Shown one piece after another: positions 17,894 through 26,988 of a stretch of 64,000 nt of DNA. The position numbers and the translations under genes are program-made. The notes below the pieces were generated by a model that had not been told where the DNA came from, did not search any database, and saw only the letters and a list, made by a program, of their open reading frames with translations. Source of the DNA: Deltaproteobacteria bacterium (GTDB lineage Bacteria; Myxococcota_A; Polyangia; Haliangiales; Haliangiaceae). How positions within the stretch are numbered: the first letter of the stretch is position 1; each line of letters begins with the position of its first letter. The stretch spans positions 1-64,000 of the forward strand of contig JAIOQA010000050.1 of assembly GCA_021413675.1 (NCBI GenBank), read 5' to 3'.

Positions 17894-19414
17894 TCATCGA
17901 GTTCCGATCGTGCCGACCGAGGACTTGGCGCTGGTCGTCGCGCCCCCGGTTGCAGCGAACGAGCCGGTCGCCGTGTTCACCCGAAGCAGGCCCGCCGCCC
18001 CACCGCCGCCGTGACCGATACCCTGGAAGCTGCAGGCCGACGGGGTCGGGCAGATGTCGGATCCGCGCGTGGGCGCGAGCACGCCGGTTCCGCCAGCACC
18101 GCCCCCCGTCGCATCGCACGTGGCCTGCGCGGCGGCCGTCGACGAGAGACCGCTCGCGCCTGGGGTGCCGCCACAGCTCGCGGCGCCGCCATTCACGAAC
18201 ACCCCGGACCCGGAGCCGTCGACAACCACCGTCGGTGCTTCGAGGAGAACCGCGCCACCCGCGCCGCCACCACCACCGCTGTAGTCGCCACCACCGCCAC
18301 CGCCACCGGCATTGATCACGCCGGAACGCACGACCCTGATGGTGCGGCGCGCCACCAGTTGAGCAGCTCCGCCCCCGAGACCACCGATCGCCTTCGGAGT
18401 GGTCTCCGAGTTCACGCTCCCACCCGCGCAACCACCGACGAGCGGCGTGGTCTCGACGACGCCATACGCACCACCGGCAGCACCACCCAGTGCGGTCGTC
18501 CCGCCCCAGTTCCCGCCGCCGGCTCCGCTCGTCGCATGTCCGGCACCGCCGCCCCCACCGGAGTAGCGAGACTGCCCCGACCCCGCGAGAAGCACATCGG
18601 CGCCCTTGCACTGCGAAGCAGTGGAGCTCCCTGGCCCAGGCGAGCCCGCCGAGGGTCGCAGATCGAGCGTCCCGTCGATCTCGATCGTGTCGTCGGCGAC
18701 GATGGCGAACGCGTTGACGCCGGTGACGGACGCACCATGCAGCGTGATCGACCTGGCGAGGAACGCACGGATGGAGGGCCCGCCCGCGGGTTGAGAGACC
18801 AGCACCGACGGGATCAACACCGCCGACCCGTTGCTGTCGAGCACCGTACCGCTCGCCGTGTCGAACGAGGCCCCGGCGCCCAGCGTGAAGTCAGACCTCG
18901 TGCCCGGAGCATCGAGCGCCGCGTTCAACCCGTTCGACGCGCTGATGTCGACACAGCGCTTGCCATCCGCTGCGCATCCGAGCGCGCATTCGGACGGCGC
19001 GCTGAAGGCGCCGGAAGGTTCGCAGACCTCGACAGCGCCGCCCTCGCACTTCGAATCGCCCTGCGTGCACTTGCAGCCGCCGATGCTGCTATCGCAACCG
19101 AGGGCACACGGCTCGCTCACCGAGGACATGCCGTCGGACCCACAGCGAACGGCAGCGGTCTGCTCGCAGGTGATCAGCTCGCCCGGCATGCAGCCGCACA
19201 CCTCGACCGGACAGTTCGCGGGCGTCGAGATGCACGTGTTCTTGATGTGGTCCGACTCGTCGAACTGCCCGTTCAGATCGCACACCGGTCGCGCGGGATC
19301 GGTGCAGGGATGGGATGCGTCGCAGAAGAGCGGATCGTGAACGGCGCAGCCTTCGTTCACGCCCGCCACCGACACGCCGCACATTCCGACGGCGAGAACG
19401 AGCCACCTACGCAT
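17894..19414 (-). CDS. Cys-rich / Gly-rich secreted protein, paralogue 3
   Basis: 506 residues from ATG 19414, which has a GGAGAA ribosome site; longer in-frame extensions lack one. The signal peptide (LVLAVGMCGVSVAG) leads to NEGC; a lipid anchor is possible but the lipobox is weak. The same architecture as the two paralogues at 13-16 kb follows: a DPLFCDASHPC-type Cys-rich module, DISASNGLNAALDA, the AFLARSITLHG / FAIVADDTIEI beta unit, Gly-rich stretches and the ending KSSVGTIGTR. It is separated from the other two by a lipoprotein gene and sfsA, so the family spread before or apart from the recent tandem duplication. Confidence 0.75.
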   Translation of the reverse strand: MRRWLVLAVGMCGVSVAGVNEGCAVHDPLFCDASHPCTDPARPVCDLNGQFDESDHIKNTCISTPANCPVEVCGCMPGELITCEQTAAVRCGSDGMSSVSEPCALGCDSSIGGCKCTQGDSKCEGGAVEVCEPSGAFSAPSECALGCAADGKRCVDISASNGLNAALDAPGTRSDFTLGAGASFDTASGTVLDSNGSAVLIPSVLVSQPAGGPSIRAFLARSITLHGASVTGVNAFAIVADDTIEIDGTLDLRPSAGSPGPGSSTASQCKGADVLLAGSGQSRYSGGGGGAGHATSGAGGGNWGGTTALGGAAGGAYGVVETTPLVGGCAGGSVNSETTPKAIGGLGGGAAQLVARRTIRVVRSGVINAGGGGGGGDYSGGGGGAGGAVLLEAPTVVVDGSGSGVFVNGGAASCGGTPGASGLSSTAAAQATCDATGGGAGGTGVLAPTRGSDICPTPSACSFQGIGHGGGGAAGLLRVNTATGSFAATGGATTSAKSSVGTIGTR

Positions 19415-19677
19415 GAGACTTCTCCGACGCTGAGTACGACCGGCCATGGTACCGGTCGAGCCTATCGTACCGTTTGCGCCGCGGTTGCGATCGACCGAAG
19501 CGAGATCACGTGGCGACGACGCGGCCTCGAATCTGCGCGGCAGCGCGCAACCAGCCACGACCGCGGTCGACACGTCGCCCGCATGCCCCGCGATCGCGAT
19601 GCCCACCGTTGCCGGCCCGGCGCTGGACCGGGCGCCTGCGCGGCGCGCATTGTCATCGCGCCGCCGGACCGCCTCCG

Positions 19678-22600
19678 ATGAGCTACCAGCGATGCAACCG
19701 TGACGGCGACGGCGGAGCCAGCGGCACGCTGACGCCCGTCGCGCCCGGGCGCCGCACGCTCACCGAGGGGTTGGGCGTGCAGCGCAGGGCGACCGCGAAC
19801 GCGCCTGGCCCCAGCGTGGTGAGCGAGGCGACCACTCCAGCCGCCGCGGCTGGCGTCGCGCTCGACCCGTTCGCGATCCATCTGCTCACGGATCCCACCG
19901 TCGACGCCCCGGTGCAGCAGCAAGCGTCCGGCGCGCGCATCGCCCCCGACCAGACCCACGCGCTGGCCGCCGACGGCGTGCGCGGCCCCGGCGCGCCGCT
20001 GCCGTTTCTCGGCGAACTCAAGGCGAGCTTCGGTCCTCACGGCGCGATCCTCGACAGCGCGCGCGCCCACACCGACCGCGCCGCCGCCACCGCCGCGGAG
20101 GCGATCGGCGCGCAGGCCTACACGACCGGTCGCAACATCGCGTTCGCGCGCGCACCCGATCGCGAGCTGGTCGCCCACGAGGCGGCGCACGTGGTGCAAC
20201 AAGCCGGCGGCGTGCAGCTGAAGAGCAGCGTCGGCGTCGCCGGCGACCGCTACGAGCAACACGCCGACGCCGTCGCGAGCGCCTTCGCGCGCGGCGAGTC
20301 CGCGGCGCCGCTGCTCGAGCAGCTGCCCGCCGGCCAATCCATCATCACGGTGCAGCGCAAGGTCACGGCTCCACCCGCCGGCGCCGGCGCCGACGACGGC
20401 GACAAGCACCAGGGCGACAGCGCGCCCGGGAGCGCGCACGACCTCAAGGGCGCGCCCTTCGAGTGGGTCCCCGGTACGTACTCGCTCTGGGTCAGTCGCG
20501 CGTGGTTCCAGCACGGACCGAGCGCGGAGCGCGTACGCGAGCTCCTCGAGGCGCTGCACCGCAACGGCATGCTGAGCTGGGTCACGCCAGGCCGGATCGC
20601 CCAGGCCGCCACCGAGCTCGTGGTGGAGCTGCCCGAGCCGGTCTGGTTGATCAGCCTGGAAGCCGGGGTGTTCCACGAGCTGGGACTGCCACCGGGAGCG
20701 TCGACGATCGTGAGCAAGGCCGGTCGCGGCCTGCGCGCGGTGATCGCCGTTCCCGACGCCCAGGTGACCGCCGGAGATGACTTCCCCCTGTCGCGCCCCG
20801 CCAAGCAGCGCCTGCTCGGCGCGCTCGAAGGATTCTCGGGGCTCTCGATCCTTTCGGCGGAGCGGGACGCGTTGCTCGAGACGCAGCTGCACGCAAGCCT
20901 CGGCGTCGGCACCGCGCTCTTCGACATCCACGAGCCCATGTGCGACCGGCTCTTCGGCAAGCCCGCGTGGGACCAGTGGCTGGCCACGCCCGGCGAGGGC
21001 TCCGCAGGCCCGCAGTTCGATCCGGGCGCGACCAGCCCACGCTCTAGCGAGCCATCGAACGAGGACGAGCACACGCGCGAGGGCGGCACCGACGACTCCG
21101 CGACCGACAGCAGCCCTCGTGGTGGCGCCACTGACGGCAAGCCCAACGCGAACCCGCAGGGCTCCGCTCATGGCGACGCGCGGATCATCACGCCCGGCGG
21201 CGAGGCGGACGGCACGATCTACGGCCAGGTCGACGGCAGCAAGTACGGATGGGTGCAGTGGGTCCCGCAGGGCACCATCGCGATCACGCCCCGGCAAGCC
21301 ACCTATCTCGCGGGCGCCGCGGTGCAGGTCGAGCTGCAGTGGGACTTCTCCGTCCACCCCGATGCCACCGAGGTGGTGTTGCCCAATCACTGCGCGTACT
21401 CGTGGACCGTGTGGCACGACGGCCACCCGGTCGACAGCGACGGCGAGTCGGTGTTCGCAGACGACCGCACGGCCAGCTGCGACCTCGACGGCGGCCCGGG
21501 CATGTACGAGATCGTGCTGACCGCGACGAGCAAGCACTTCAAGACCGAGGGGCACCGGTTCACGACGCGGGTCGGGCTGTACGCGGTCGCCGAGGAGGAA
21601 TTCCAGCAGTCCGCGTTCGACGCCGCCCACGTCTCCGGCCCCGACGCCGCCTTCACGCGCGACGAAAAAAGCGCGCTTCACACCCGCCCCGACGAGCACG
21701 CCCACACCACGGATCAGGAGATCGCAGCCCTCGACATGACCATGGGCGGCATCGACGCGCTCGCGCAACAGGGCAAGCTCGCCGGCAGTGATCGCGCCCT
21801 GCTTCGCGACCGCCTCGAACAGCAGCGCGATGCGCTCGAGGCGATCAAGGAGAAGACCAAGGCCGGCACGCCGTACATCGTGCGCGGCACCTTCGTGAGT
21901 CGCGAGGATGCCACCACGATCCCGCTCAAGCTGCTCATGCACATGACCCGCCAGGAGGTCCGCGACGGAGTTGCGAGCTACGAGCTGATCCTCCACGACC
22001 TCACCGATGGAGAAGCCACGCAGCACCCCGGCAGCTCACGCTGGCGCCTCGACCACGATGCGCCCGCGAGGGTGTTTCGCCAGCTCGAGGGCGAGGCCCT
22101 GTCCGAGATGGCCGACCACTTCCACGCCCACAACGACTACGCTCGGGGCACGGTGCACCTCGCCGCGCAGCGCCTGACCAGTGACGACGTCTGGGAGTCG
22201 ACGCGCGACACCAACAACTGGCGCAAGAAGGCCAAGAAGGCCGTCGCCACCGTCGGGATGGTCGGCGGCGCCGTGATGTTCGTGGTGCCCGGTGGCTCGG
22301 TCGTCTCGACCGGGCTCCTGGTCGTTACCTCGACCGCTGGCCTCGCGTCGGTCGCGCTCGAGCTCGAGGACCGCGTGGCCAAGCAAGGCGGCCTGCGCTT
22401 CGACCGACGCCTCGTGATGGACGTGCTGCAGGTCGCCGCGACCGTCCTGCCGCTTGGCTCGCTGAGCAGGGCCCTCACCGGGGCTTCGGCGATCGCCAAG
22501 AGCCGCTTCGTCCTCAGCATGGTCACGCTCGATGCCGCGCAGGGGTTCCTGATCGCGGACGACACCCGCGCGCAGCTGCTCCTCGTCGACGCCAACACCA

Positions 22601-24756
22601 ACCTCCGGCTCGCGACCGCGACCACCGCCGAGGAGCGTACGCAGATCCTCGACGAACGCGATCACCAGGTCGCGCAGATCATCGGCGGCGCGATCGTCAA
22701 CGGCAGCTTCATCCTGGTGTCGACCATCGGAGGCATCAAGGAGATCGTCGCGCACACCGCCGCCGGCGTGTCCTTCAAGGTGCGCGAACCCATCGCTGAC
22801 ATCGTCAAGCAAGGCCGCCCCGCGATGGAGGAGGCTCTGACCCACGGCTCGTTCGCGCACGGCAGCGAGCGCGTCGAGCTCACCGCGATCGAGCGCCGGT
22901 ATCTCGAGCACGAGGCCGCGACGCCGGCACCAGCGGCGAGCGACGCGCCAGCGACGGTCGAACATGGCCAGCCCGATCACGCACATACGCCCAGGAACGA
23001 TACGTCCGAGAGCGGGCCCCATGGACCGCACCGGCCCTCAGCGGTCGATTCGACGAACGACGTGGCGCCGCGGCGTCCCAACAACGAGGACGAAGCCTCG
23101 TTGCCGCGCGATCATCACGGCCCAGCGGCCGATGAAGCGCTCCTCGACCTACTGAAGCATCGAGTCACCAGCGGCACCGAACTCGCTTCGGCGCGCAACC
23201 GAGTACTCGGCCATCCCATCAGCGCCTCCGAGGGGTTGAGCGTGCTCCGCTCGCTCAACGAGAAACACCTCGAGGCATTGACCGTGGTGGGGATCGACGT
23301 CCCAGCTGGCCTCAAGCTCAGCACCGGAATCGAGTTTGGCCTCGGCAGGATTTCCTCGGACAACGTGGTAGTGGTGATCGGAGAACGCGAAGCAGTCGAC
23401 TGGGCGCGCCTGCCAGGTGTGACACCAGGCGTGCATACGCACCCCTCCACCCCCGGCAACGATCTGCGCCGGCACACAGGATCTGACTCAGTACCGCTCG
23501 CACGAATCCTGGCACCGAGTAGTGAGCCGATGATCCCGCGAGACTTGATCCTGCCGAGCCCGGCCGACATCGGGCTGATGGCGAGGATGGCCGTCGACGG
23601 ACATCGAGTGATCACGCCGTTCGTTGTCCACGAAGGCAACGTGATGAAGCCTCGAGCAGGGGATGACGCTCCGCGCCTGGAGTGGGTGATCAAGCAACCG
23701 CGTTCCGTAGGCCGCACCCTGAACGGTGACACGGTCTACGAGGCAACCCTCGTCGCAGAGGTCGACGGCAAGTCAGTGGCAACGGCTAGAGTCTGGTCCA
23801 GCGAGCCGCGCCATCCGACCAATGACAATCTCGGCAGCCACTACATGGAGGCGCCCGACATGGCGACTTCCGCAGCCCTCAGCGGTGCTGGGGCCATGAA
23901 GACGCCCAGCGGGGGGCCTTCGCCGAGCTGGCGCCACGGCCTCGATGAGTCCCAAATCAGTCAAATCCTCCGAGACTTGGGAGAGCCCTTCGCCGACAAG
24001 ATGGCGACTAGCGACGGCGCCCTCAGCGGATCCGAATTGGTTGATATCGCTGCAACGGTGAGTCGCCTACGCCAGATCAAGAACATCCACGGGATCGACG
24101 ACTGGATCGCGTTCGAGCTGACCCGGACCGCGAGCCACCTGCGCCGCGCTACGGCCGAACTCCGGTCAGCCGAGCGTCGCGCCGCGGAAAACCCGCAACA
24201 GGTGTTCGAGATTGGAGGCGACAAGCATGCCCCCCTCCGCGCGGGGACGATCAGCGAGAGGAACCCTGGCGGCGATTCGATGAAGTCGTTCGATATCACC
24301 GTACGCGATGGTGGCGCGACGACCAAGAGTGTCGAGGTCACCTCCGCGGCGGCGCCGATTCGAGAAGCACCCGAATTGACCAAGAGCGTGCACCATGCCA
24401 CCGATAAGATCACGTCACGCATCTCTGATGGCGCACCCATACCCGGGAGCGAGATGGAGCTAGAGATCCAGGTCGAGATGTTCACAGGCGACGAAGCGAT
24501 CCCCACCGGCGCCGTCTCCTACGACGGAACAGGGAACTACACGTACACGGTCAACAACGGCACCATCACGCCCCGCAAGTTCGGAAACCACCCCAATCCC
24601 GGAAACATCTTCGCGGACTTCGCACAAGCGCTGCCCAAGATCCGCGGAAACGGTGAATTGAACATGGTAACGGTTGTCGATGGAGCTGGGAACGTCATCG
24701 CCACATTTCGACGTGAAGGCAGTGTCTGGACGTGGCAGGAGGCTACGAATCAATGA
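19678..24756 (+). CDS. multidomain DUF4157 polymorphic-toxin-like protein with JAB-like and nuclease-like C-terminal modules
   Basis: 1692 residues from ATG 19678. Domains in order: a DUF4157/eCIS-core metallopeptidase-like domain (residues about 100-215; H167-E-A-A-H171, then YEQHADAVA) closed by V225-Q-R-K228; an alpha/beta region (260-440); a Ser/Thr/Asp linker; an Ig-like beta domain (about 510-640); helices; hydrophobic segments that could cross or insert into a membrane (about 850-910 and 1010-1035); a charged linker (1085-1150); a JAB/MPN-like module with E1219, H1253-T-H1255-P and S1294-P-A-D1297; and a tip with FD1539I...VE1553VT resembling PD-(D/E)XK nucleases. The last 500 residues are markedly lower in GC, a usual sign of an exchanged toxin tip. 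The stop overlaps the next ATG (ATGA). DUF4157 is well supported; the JAB and nuclease calls are inference from motifs. Confidence 0.75.
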   Translation: MSYQRCNRDGDGGASGTLTPVAPGRRTLTEGLGVQRRATANAPGPSVVSEATTPAAAAGVALDPFAIHLLTDPTVDAPVQQQASGARIAPDQTHALAADGVRGPGAPLPFLGELKASFGPHGAILDSARAHTDRAAATAAEAIGAQAYTTGRNIAFARAPDRELVAHEAAHVVQQAGGVQLKSSVGVAGDRYEQHADAVASAFARGESAAPLLEQLPAGQSIITVQRKVTAPPAGAGADDGDKHQGDSAPGSAHDLKGAPFEWVPGTYSLWVSRAWFQHGPSAERVRELLEALHRNGMLSWVTPGRIAQAATELVVELPEPVWLISLEAGVFHELGLPPGASTIVSKAGRGLRAVIAVPDAQVTAGDDFPLSRPAKQRLLGALEGFSGLSILSAERDALLETQLHASLGVGTALFDIHEPMCDRLFGKPAWDQWLATPGEGSAGPQFDPGATSPRSSEPSNEDEHTREGGTDDSATDSSPRGGATDGKPNANPQGSAHGDARIITPGGEADGTIYGQVDGSKYGWVQWVPQGTIAITPRQATYLAGAAVQVELQWDFSVHPDATEVVLPNHCAYSWTVWHDGHPVDSDGESVFADDRTASCDLDGGPGMYEIVLTATSKHFKTEGHRFTTRVGLYAVAEEEFQQSAFDAAHVSGPDAAFTRDEKSALHTRPDEHAHTTDQEIAALDMTMGGIDALAQQGKLAGSDRALLRDRLEQQRDALEAIKEKTKAGTPYIVRGTFVSREDATTIPLKLLMHMTRQEVRDGVASYELILHDLTDGEATQHPGSSRWRLDHDAPARVFRQLEGEALSEMADHFHAHNDYARGTVHLAAQRLTSDDVWESTRDTNNWRKKAKKAVATVGMVGGAVMFVVPGGSVVSTGLLVVTSTAGLASVALELEDRVAKQGGLRFDRRLVMDVLQVAATVLPLGSLSRALTGASAIAKSRFVLSMVTLDAAQGFLIADDTRAQLLLVDANTNLRLATATTAEERTQILDERDHQVAQIIGGAIVNGSFILVSTIGGIKEIVAHTAAGVSFKVREPIADIVKQGRPAMEEALTHGSFAHGSERVELTAIERRYLEHEAATPAPAASDAPATVEHGQPDHAHTPRNDTSESGPHGPHRPSAVDSTNDVAPRRPNNEDEASLPRDHHGPAADEALLDLLKHRVTSGTELASARNRVLGHPISASEGLSVLRSLNEKHLEALTVVGIDVPAGLKLSTGIEFGLGRISSDNVVVVIGEREAVDWARLPGVTPGVHTHPSTPGNDLRRHTGSDSVPLARILAPSSEPMIPRDLILPSPADIGLMARMAVDGHRVITPFVVHEGNVMKPRAGDDAPRLEWVIKQPRSVGRTLNGDTVYEATLVAEVDGKSVATARVWSSEPRHPTNDNLGSHYMEAPDMATSAALSGAGAMKTPSGGPSPSWRHGLDESQISQILRDLGEPFADKMATSDGALSGSELVDIAATVSRLRQIKNIHGIDDWIAFELTRTASHLRRATAELRSAERRAAENPQQVFEIGGDKHAPLRAGTISERNPGGDSMKSFDITVRDGGATTKSVEVTSAAAPIREAPELTKSVHHATDKITSRISDGAPIPGSEMELEIQVEMFTGDEAIPTGAVSYDGTGNYTYTVNNGTITPRKFGNHPNPGNIFADFAQALPKIRGNGELNMVTVVDGAGNVIATFRREGSVWTWQEATNQ

Positions 24757-25454
24757 GCAACAGCGACTGGGTGCATCATTTCCCGGGCCGACGCCAACTC
24801 TTGCATCGCAATGTCGAAGCGCCCGACATGGTGACGGTCACGCGAGTCGCATTGGACGCGCTGGACGTCCTGCGCTCGTGGTGGGAGCCCTTGGCTGCGG
24901 AGGCCGTGCTGGTCGCGCTTGACAGCATTGACCCGGAGACCGCCTCACTGGTCGAGGCTGTGCATCCGCATCGCTTGCTCGTGCGGACGGAGATCCCCTC
25001 GGGCGTGCGGATCGTGTCGGTCATGACCGACCCCTTCACCACCGAAGATCCGGACCTTTCTCATCGCACGCTCGAAACCTGGCTCCGCGACAGCGAGCGG
25101 GACGCGGCCCCTGTTGACGGCCGCGGTGAGTGGGAGCAGATCATGTTCAATGCGGCTCGCGTCTGCGTCGGGCCGCGAGACTGGCGGTCAGGAGAGGAGG
25201 AACTCCGCCTGGAGCACGAGTCCGGAACGATCGCGGTTCCGATCGAGCGGACCGCGTCCGGGGCCTGGCTGTCGGGCCCACGCGAACCCGCGTCCGACCA
25301 GCCGCCGCTGGACATCCACCTCACAACTCGGATGGGCCGAGTCACGCTCGCAATCACACGCCACTACGGATTCCTGTTGACGGCCGGTGAGTTTGCCGAG
25401 ACGTGCTACGCCGCGTCGCTCCAGCAGCTCCGAGCCATGGGATGGAGTGAATGA
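24753..25454 (+). CDS. probable immunity protein to the adjacent toxin
   Basis: 233 residues, no signal peptide and no membrane segment, so cytoplasmic. Its ATG overlaps the toxin stop (ATGA), with a GGAGG ribosome site 10 bases upstream inside the toxin gene; this layout is typical of toxin-immunity pairs. Acidic overall, with a mixed alpha/beta pattern in two halves. The second half (AVPIERTASGAWL ... LQQLRAMGWSE) resembles the separate small protein at 12692-13063. No known immunity family was recognised. The role is inferred from position, size and composition. Confidence 0.65.
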   Translation: MSNSDWVHHFPGRRQLLHRNVEAPDMVTVTRVALDALDVLRSWWEPLAAEAVLVALDSIDPETASLVEAVHPHRLLVRTEIPSGVRIVSVMTDPFTTEDPDLSHRTLETWLRDSERDAAPVDGRGEWEQIMFNAARVCVGPRDWRSGEEELRLEHESGTIAVPIERTASGAWLSGPREPASDQPPLDIHLTTRMGRVTLAITRHYGFLLTAGEFAETCYAASLQQLRAMGWSE

Positions 25455-25455
25455 C

Positions 25456-26307
25456 ATGGACGCGGCTGATGAAGACACCGAGTTCCCACAGGGAGCCATG
25501 CTCGATGGCGGCCGCTACCAGGTCGTCGACCACTATCTCGGCGGCGGTTCTGACCAGCTATGGTTCGCGCGTGGAGTCGACTCTACCACGCGATACCTCG
25601 TGAGCACGACCGTCGACAATGGATTCGATCTGCCCAGCGATGGACCGGCCCTGATGCGCTCCGCGGAAGGGGTGCTAACGCCCTGCTTCCTTGGCCCGGT
25701 CGATCTCGTCGGCGACGGTGGCGTCAGAGATGAACTGCGACGGACCACGATGGCCTATGTCGAGCGGGTGCCAGGAGGCATCCCATTGGTCGAGGTCCGA
25801 CTCGACGTCGCGAGACACGCATTTCACCTCGGGTCGCAGGTCGCGGAACGATTGCTCGCGGCGGCTGCCGCTGAGGTGCTCGTTGTGGGCGTGCGGCCCG
25901 AGTACGTGTGGATCGAGGTGAACGACGACGCCCCCAATGTGACCGGCGTCGGGGGGGGGAATCGAACCTTCTTCACGGCAGCGCACCGGCGACGAGACCT
26001 GCGCACGGCGCCGCTGTTCACCCGCCGCTACGTCGCGCCTGAGGTCTCGCGCGGCGAGGCGTACGACGAACGTGCGCTCGTGTTCTCCGTCGCGGTGATG
26101 ACCGCCGAGTGGCTCCTTGGGCGATACCCATACGAAGGTGGGGATGGCGCGTACGGCTACAACCGCCTCTGCCGCGGCGAGCACGTCGCTCTCCCTGACG
26201 CGGCCCGCGAGCTCGTGCCTGCGCTCAGCACCGCGCCTGCCGCACGGCCTGCGCTGAGCGAGTTCGTGCGCACCCTCGACCGACTCGCCCAGCGGCACGC
26301 GCGGTAG
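25456..26307 (+). CDS. kinase-like protein (predicted pseudokinase) of the toxin locus
   Basis: 283 residues, starting one base after the immunity gene. The N-terminus LDGGRYQVVDHYLGGGSDQLWFARG copies the start of bacterial Hanks-type Ser/Thr kinases (G-RYxV, glycine loop), and the C-lobe has YVAPEVSRGEAYDERALVFSVAVMTAEWLLGRYPYEG, matching the APE motif and the D-x-x-S-x-G helix region. The strand expected to carry the VAIK lysine reads YLVSTTVD. The HRD loop is replaced by VGVRPEYVWIEVN, and no DFG is found where GVGGGN stands. It is therefore probably inactive and may bind the toxin or regulate export. A run of nine G (25951-25959) lies in the position of the missing DFG. Confidence 0.65.
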   Translation: MDAADEDTEFPQGAMLDGGRYQVVDHYLGGGSDQLWFARGVDSTTRYLVSTTVDNGFDLPSDGPALMRSAEGVLTPCFLGPVDLVGDGGVRDELRRTTMAYVERVPGGIPLVEVRLDVARHAFHLGSQVAERLLAAAAAEVLVVGVRPEYVWIEVNDDAPNVTGVGGGNRTFFTAAHRRRDLRTAPLFTRRYVAPEVSRGEAYDERALVFSVAVMTAEWLLGRYPYEGGDGAYGYNRLCRGEHVALPDAARELVPALSTAPAARPALSEFVRTLDRLAQRHAR

Positions 26308-26349
26308 CCGGCCGCGCCCCCCGCCCACTTCCGCGCTACGCTCCCCGCC

Positions 26350-26925
26350 ATGGCCATCCGCAAGATCGCGCAGATCGGACACCCGGTGCTGCGCCAGCGC
26401 GCGCGCGAGCTGACCCGCGAGGAGCTCGCCGCCCCTGGCACGCAGCAGTTCATCGACGACCTGATCGAGACGATGCGCGACGCCGACGGCGCGGGGCTGG
26501 CGGCGATCCAGGTGTACGAGCCGATCCGCATCGCGGCGATCGAGGTCCGCAACAACCCGCGGTACCCGTACAAGCCGCCCATCCCGCTCACGGTCCTCGT
26601 CAATCCGGTGCTGACGCCGGTCGATGACGAGGAGTTCAACAACTACGAAGGCTGCCTGTCGGTGCCGAACCTGCGCGGCATGGTCAAGCGCCGGGTGCAC
26701 GTGCGCGTGCAGGCCTGGGACCGGCACGGCAACGCGATCGACGAGATCGTGCACGGGCTGAAGGCGGGCACGTACCAGCACGAGGTCGATCACCTCGACG
26801 GCAAGATCTTCGTCGACCGGGTGACCGACCCGACGACGCTGACGACCTGGACCGAGTTCGAGCGCCACCACCGGCCGGCGTTCATCGAGCAGGTGACGGC
26901 GCTGGTCGCGCGCGTCGGGGAGTAG
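26350..26925 (+). CDS. def: peptide deformylase
   Basis: 191 residues. It removes the N-formyl group from nascent proteins using a ferrous or zinc ion. The three family motifs are present: GAGLAAIQ (motif I), EGCLS (motif II, metal cysteine) and QHEVDHLDG (motif III, HExxH). It fits the bacterial class I enzymes. The usual partner fmt is not adjacent; a GNAT acetyltransferase follows on the same strand. The start ATG at 26350 begins the family N-terminus (MAIRKIAQIGHPVLR). Confidence 0.95.
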   Translation: MAIRKIAQIGHPVLRQRARELTREELAAPGTQQFIDDLIETMRDADGAGLAAIQVYEPIRIAAIEVRNNPRYPYKPPIPLTVLVNPVLTPVDDEEFNNYEGCLSVPNLRGMVKRRVHVRVQAWDRHGNAIDEIVHGLKAGTYQHEVDHLDGKIFVDRVTDPTTLTTWTEFERHHRPAFIEQVTALVARVGE

Positions 26926-26988
26926 CGCGCGAGGCGGATCGTGGCGCCCACGCGCGCCGCCTACCCGCGTCCTGAGTATGATGCGCGC

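Noticed and set aside
19462-22026. Long minus-strand open frame opposite the toxin gene
   Set aside because: Shadow frame of Arg/Val/Gly composition; the plus strand has DUF4157 and coherent protein sequence.
25940-25975. tRNA T-arm-like motif (GGTTCGATTCC on the minus strand)
   Set aside because: The five-base stem does not pair and no acceptor or anticodon arm surrounds it. It lies within the pseudokinase coding sequence.
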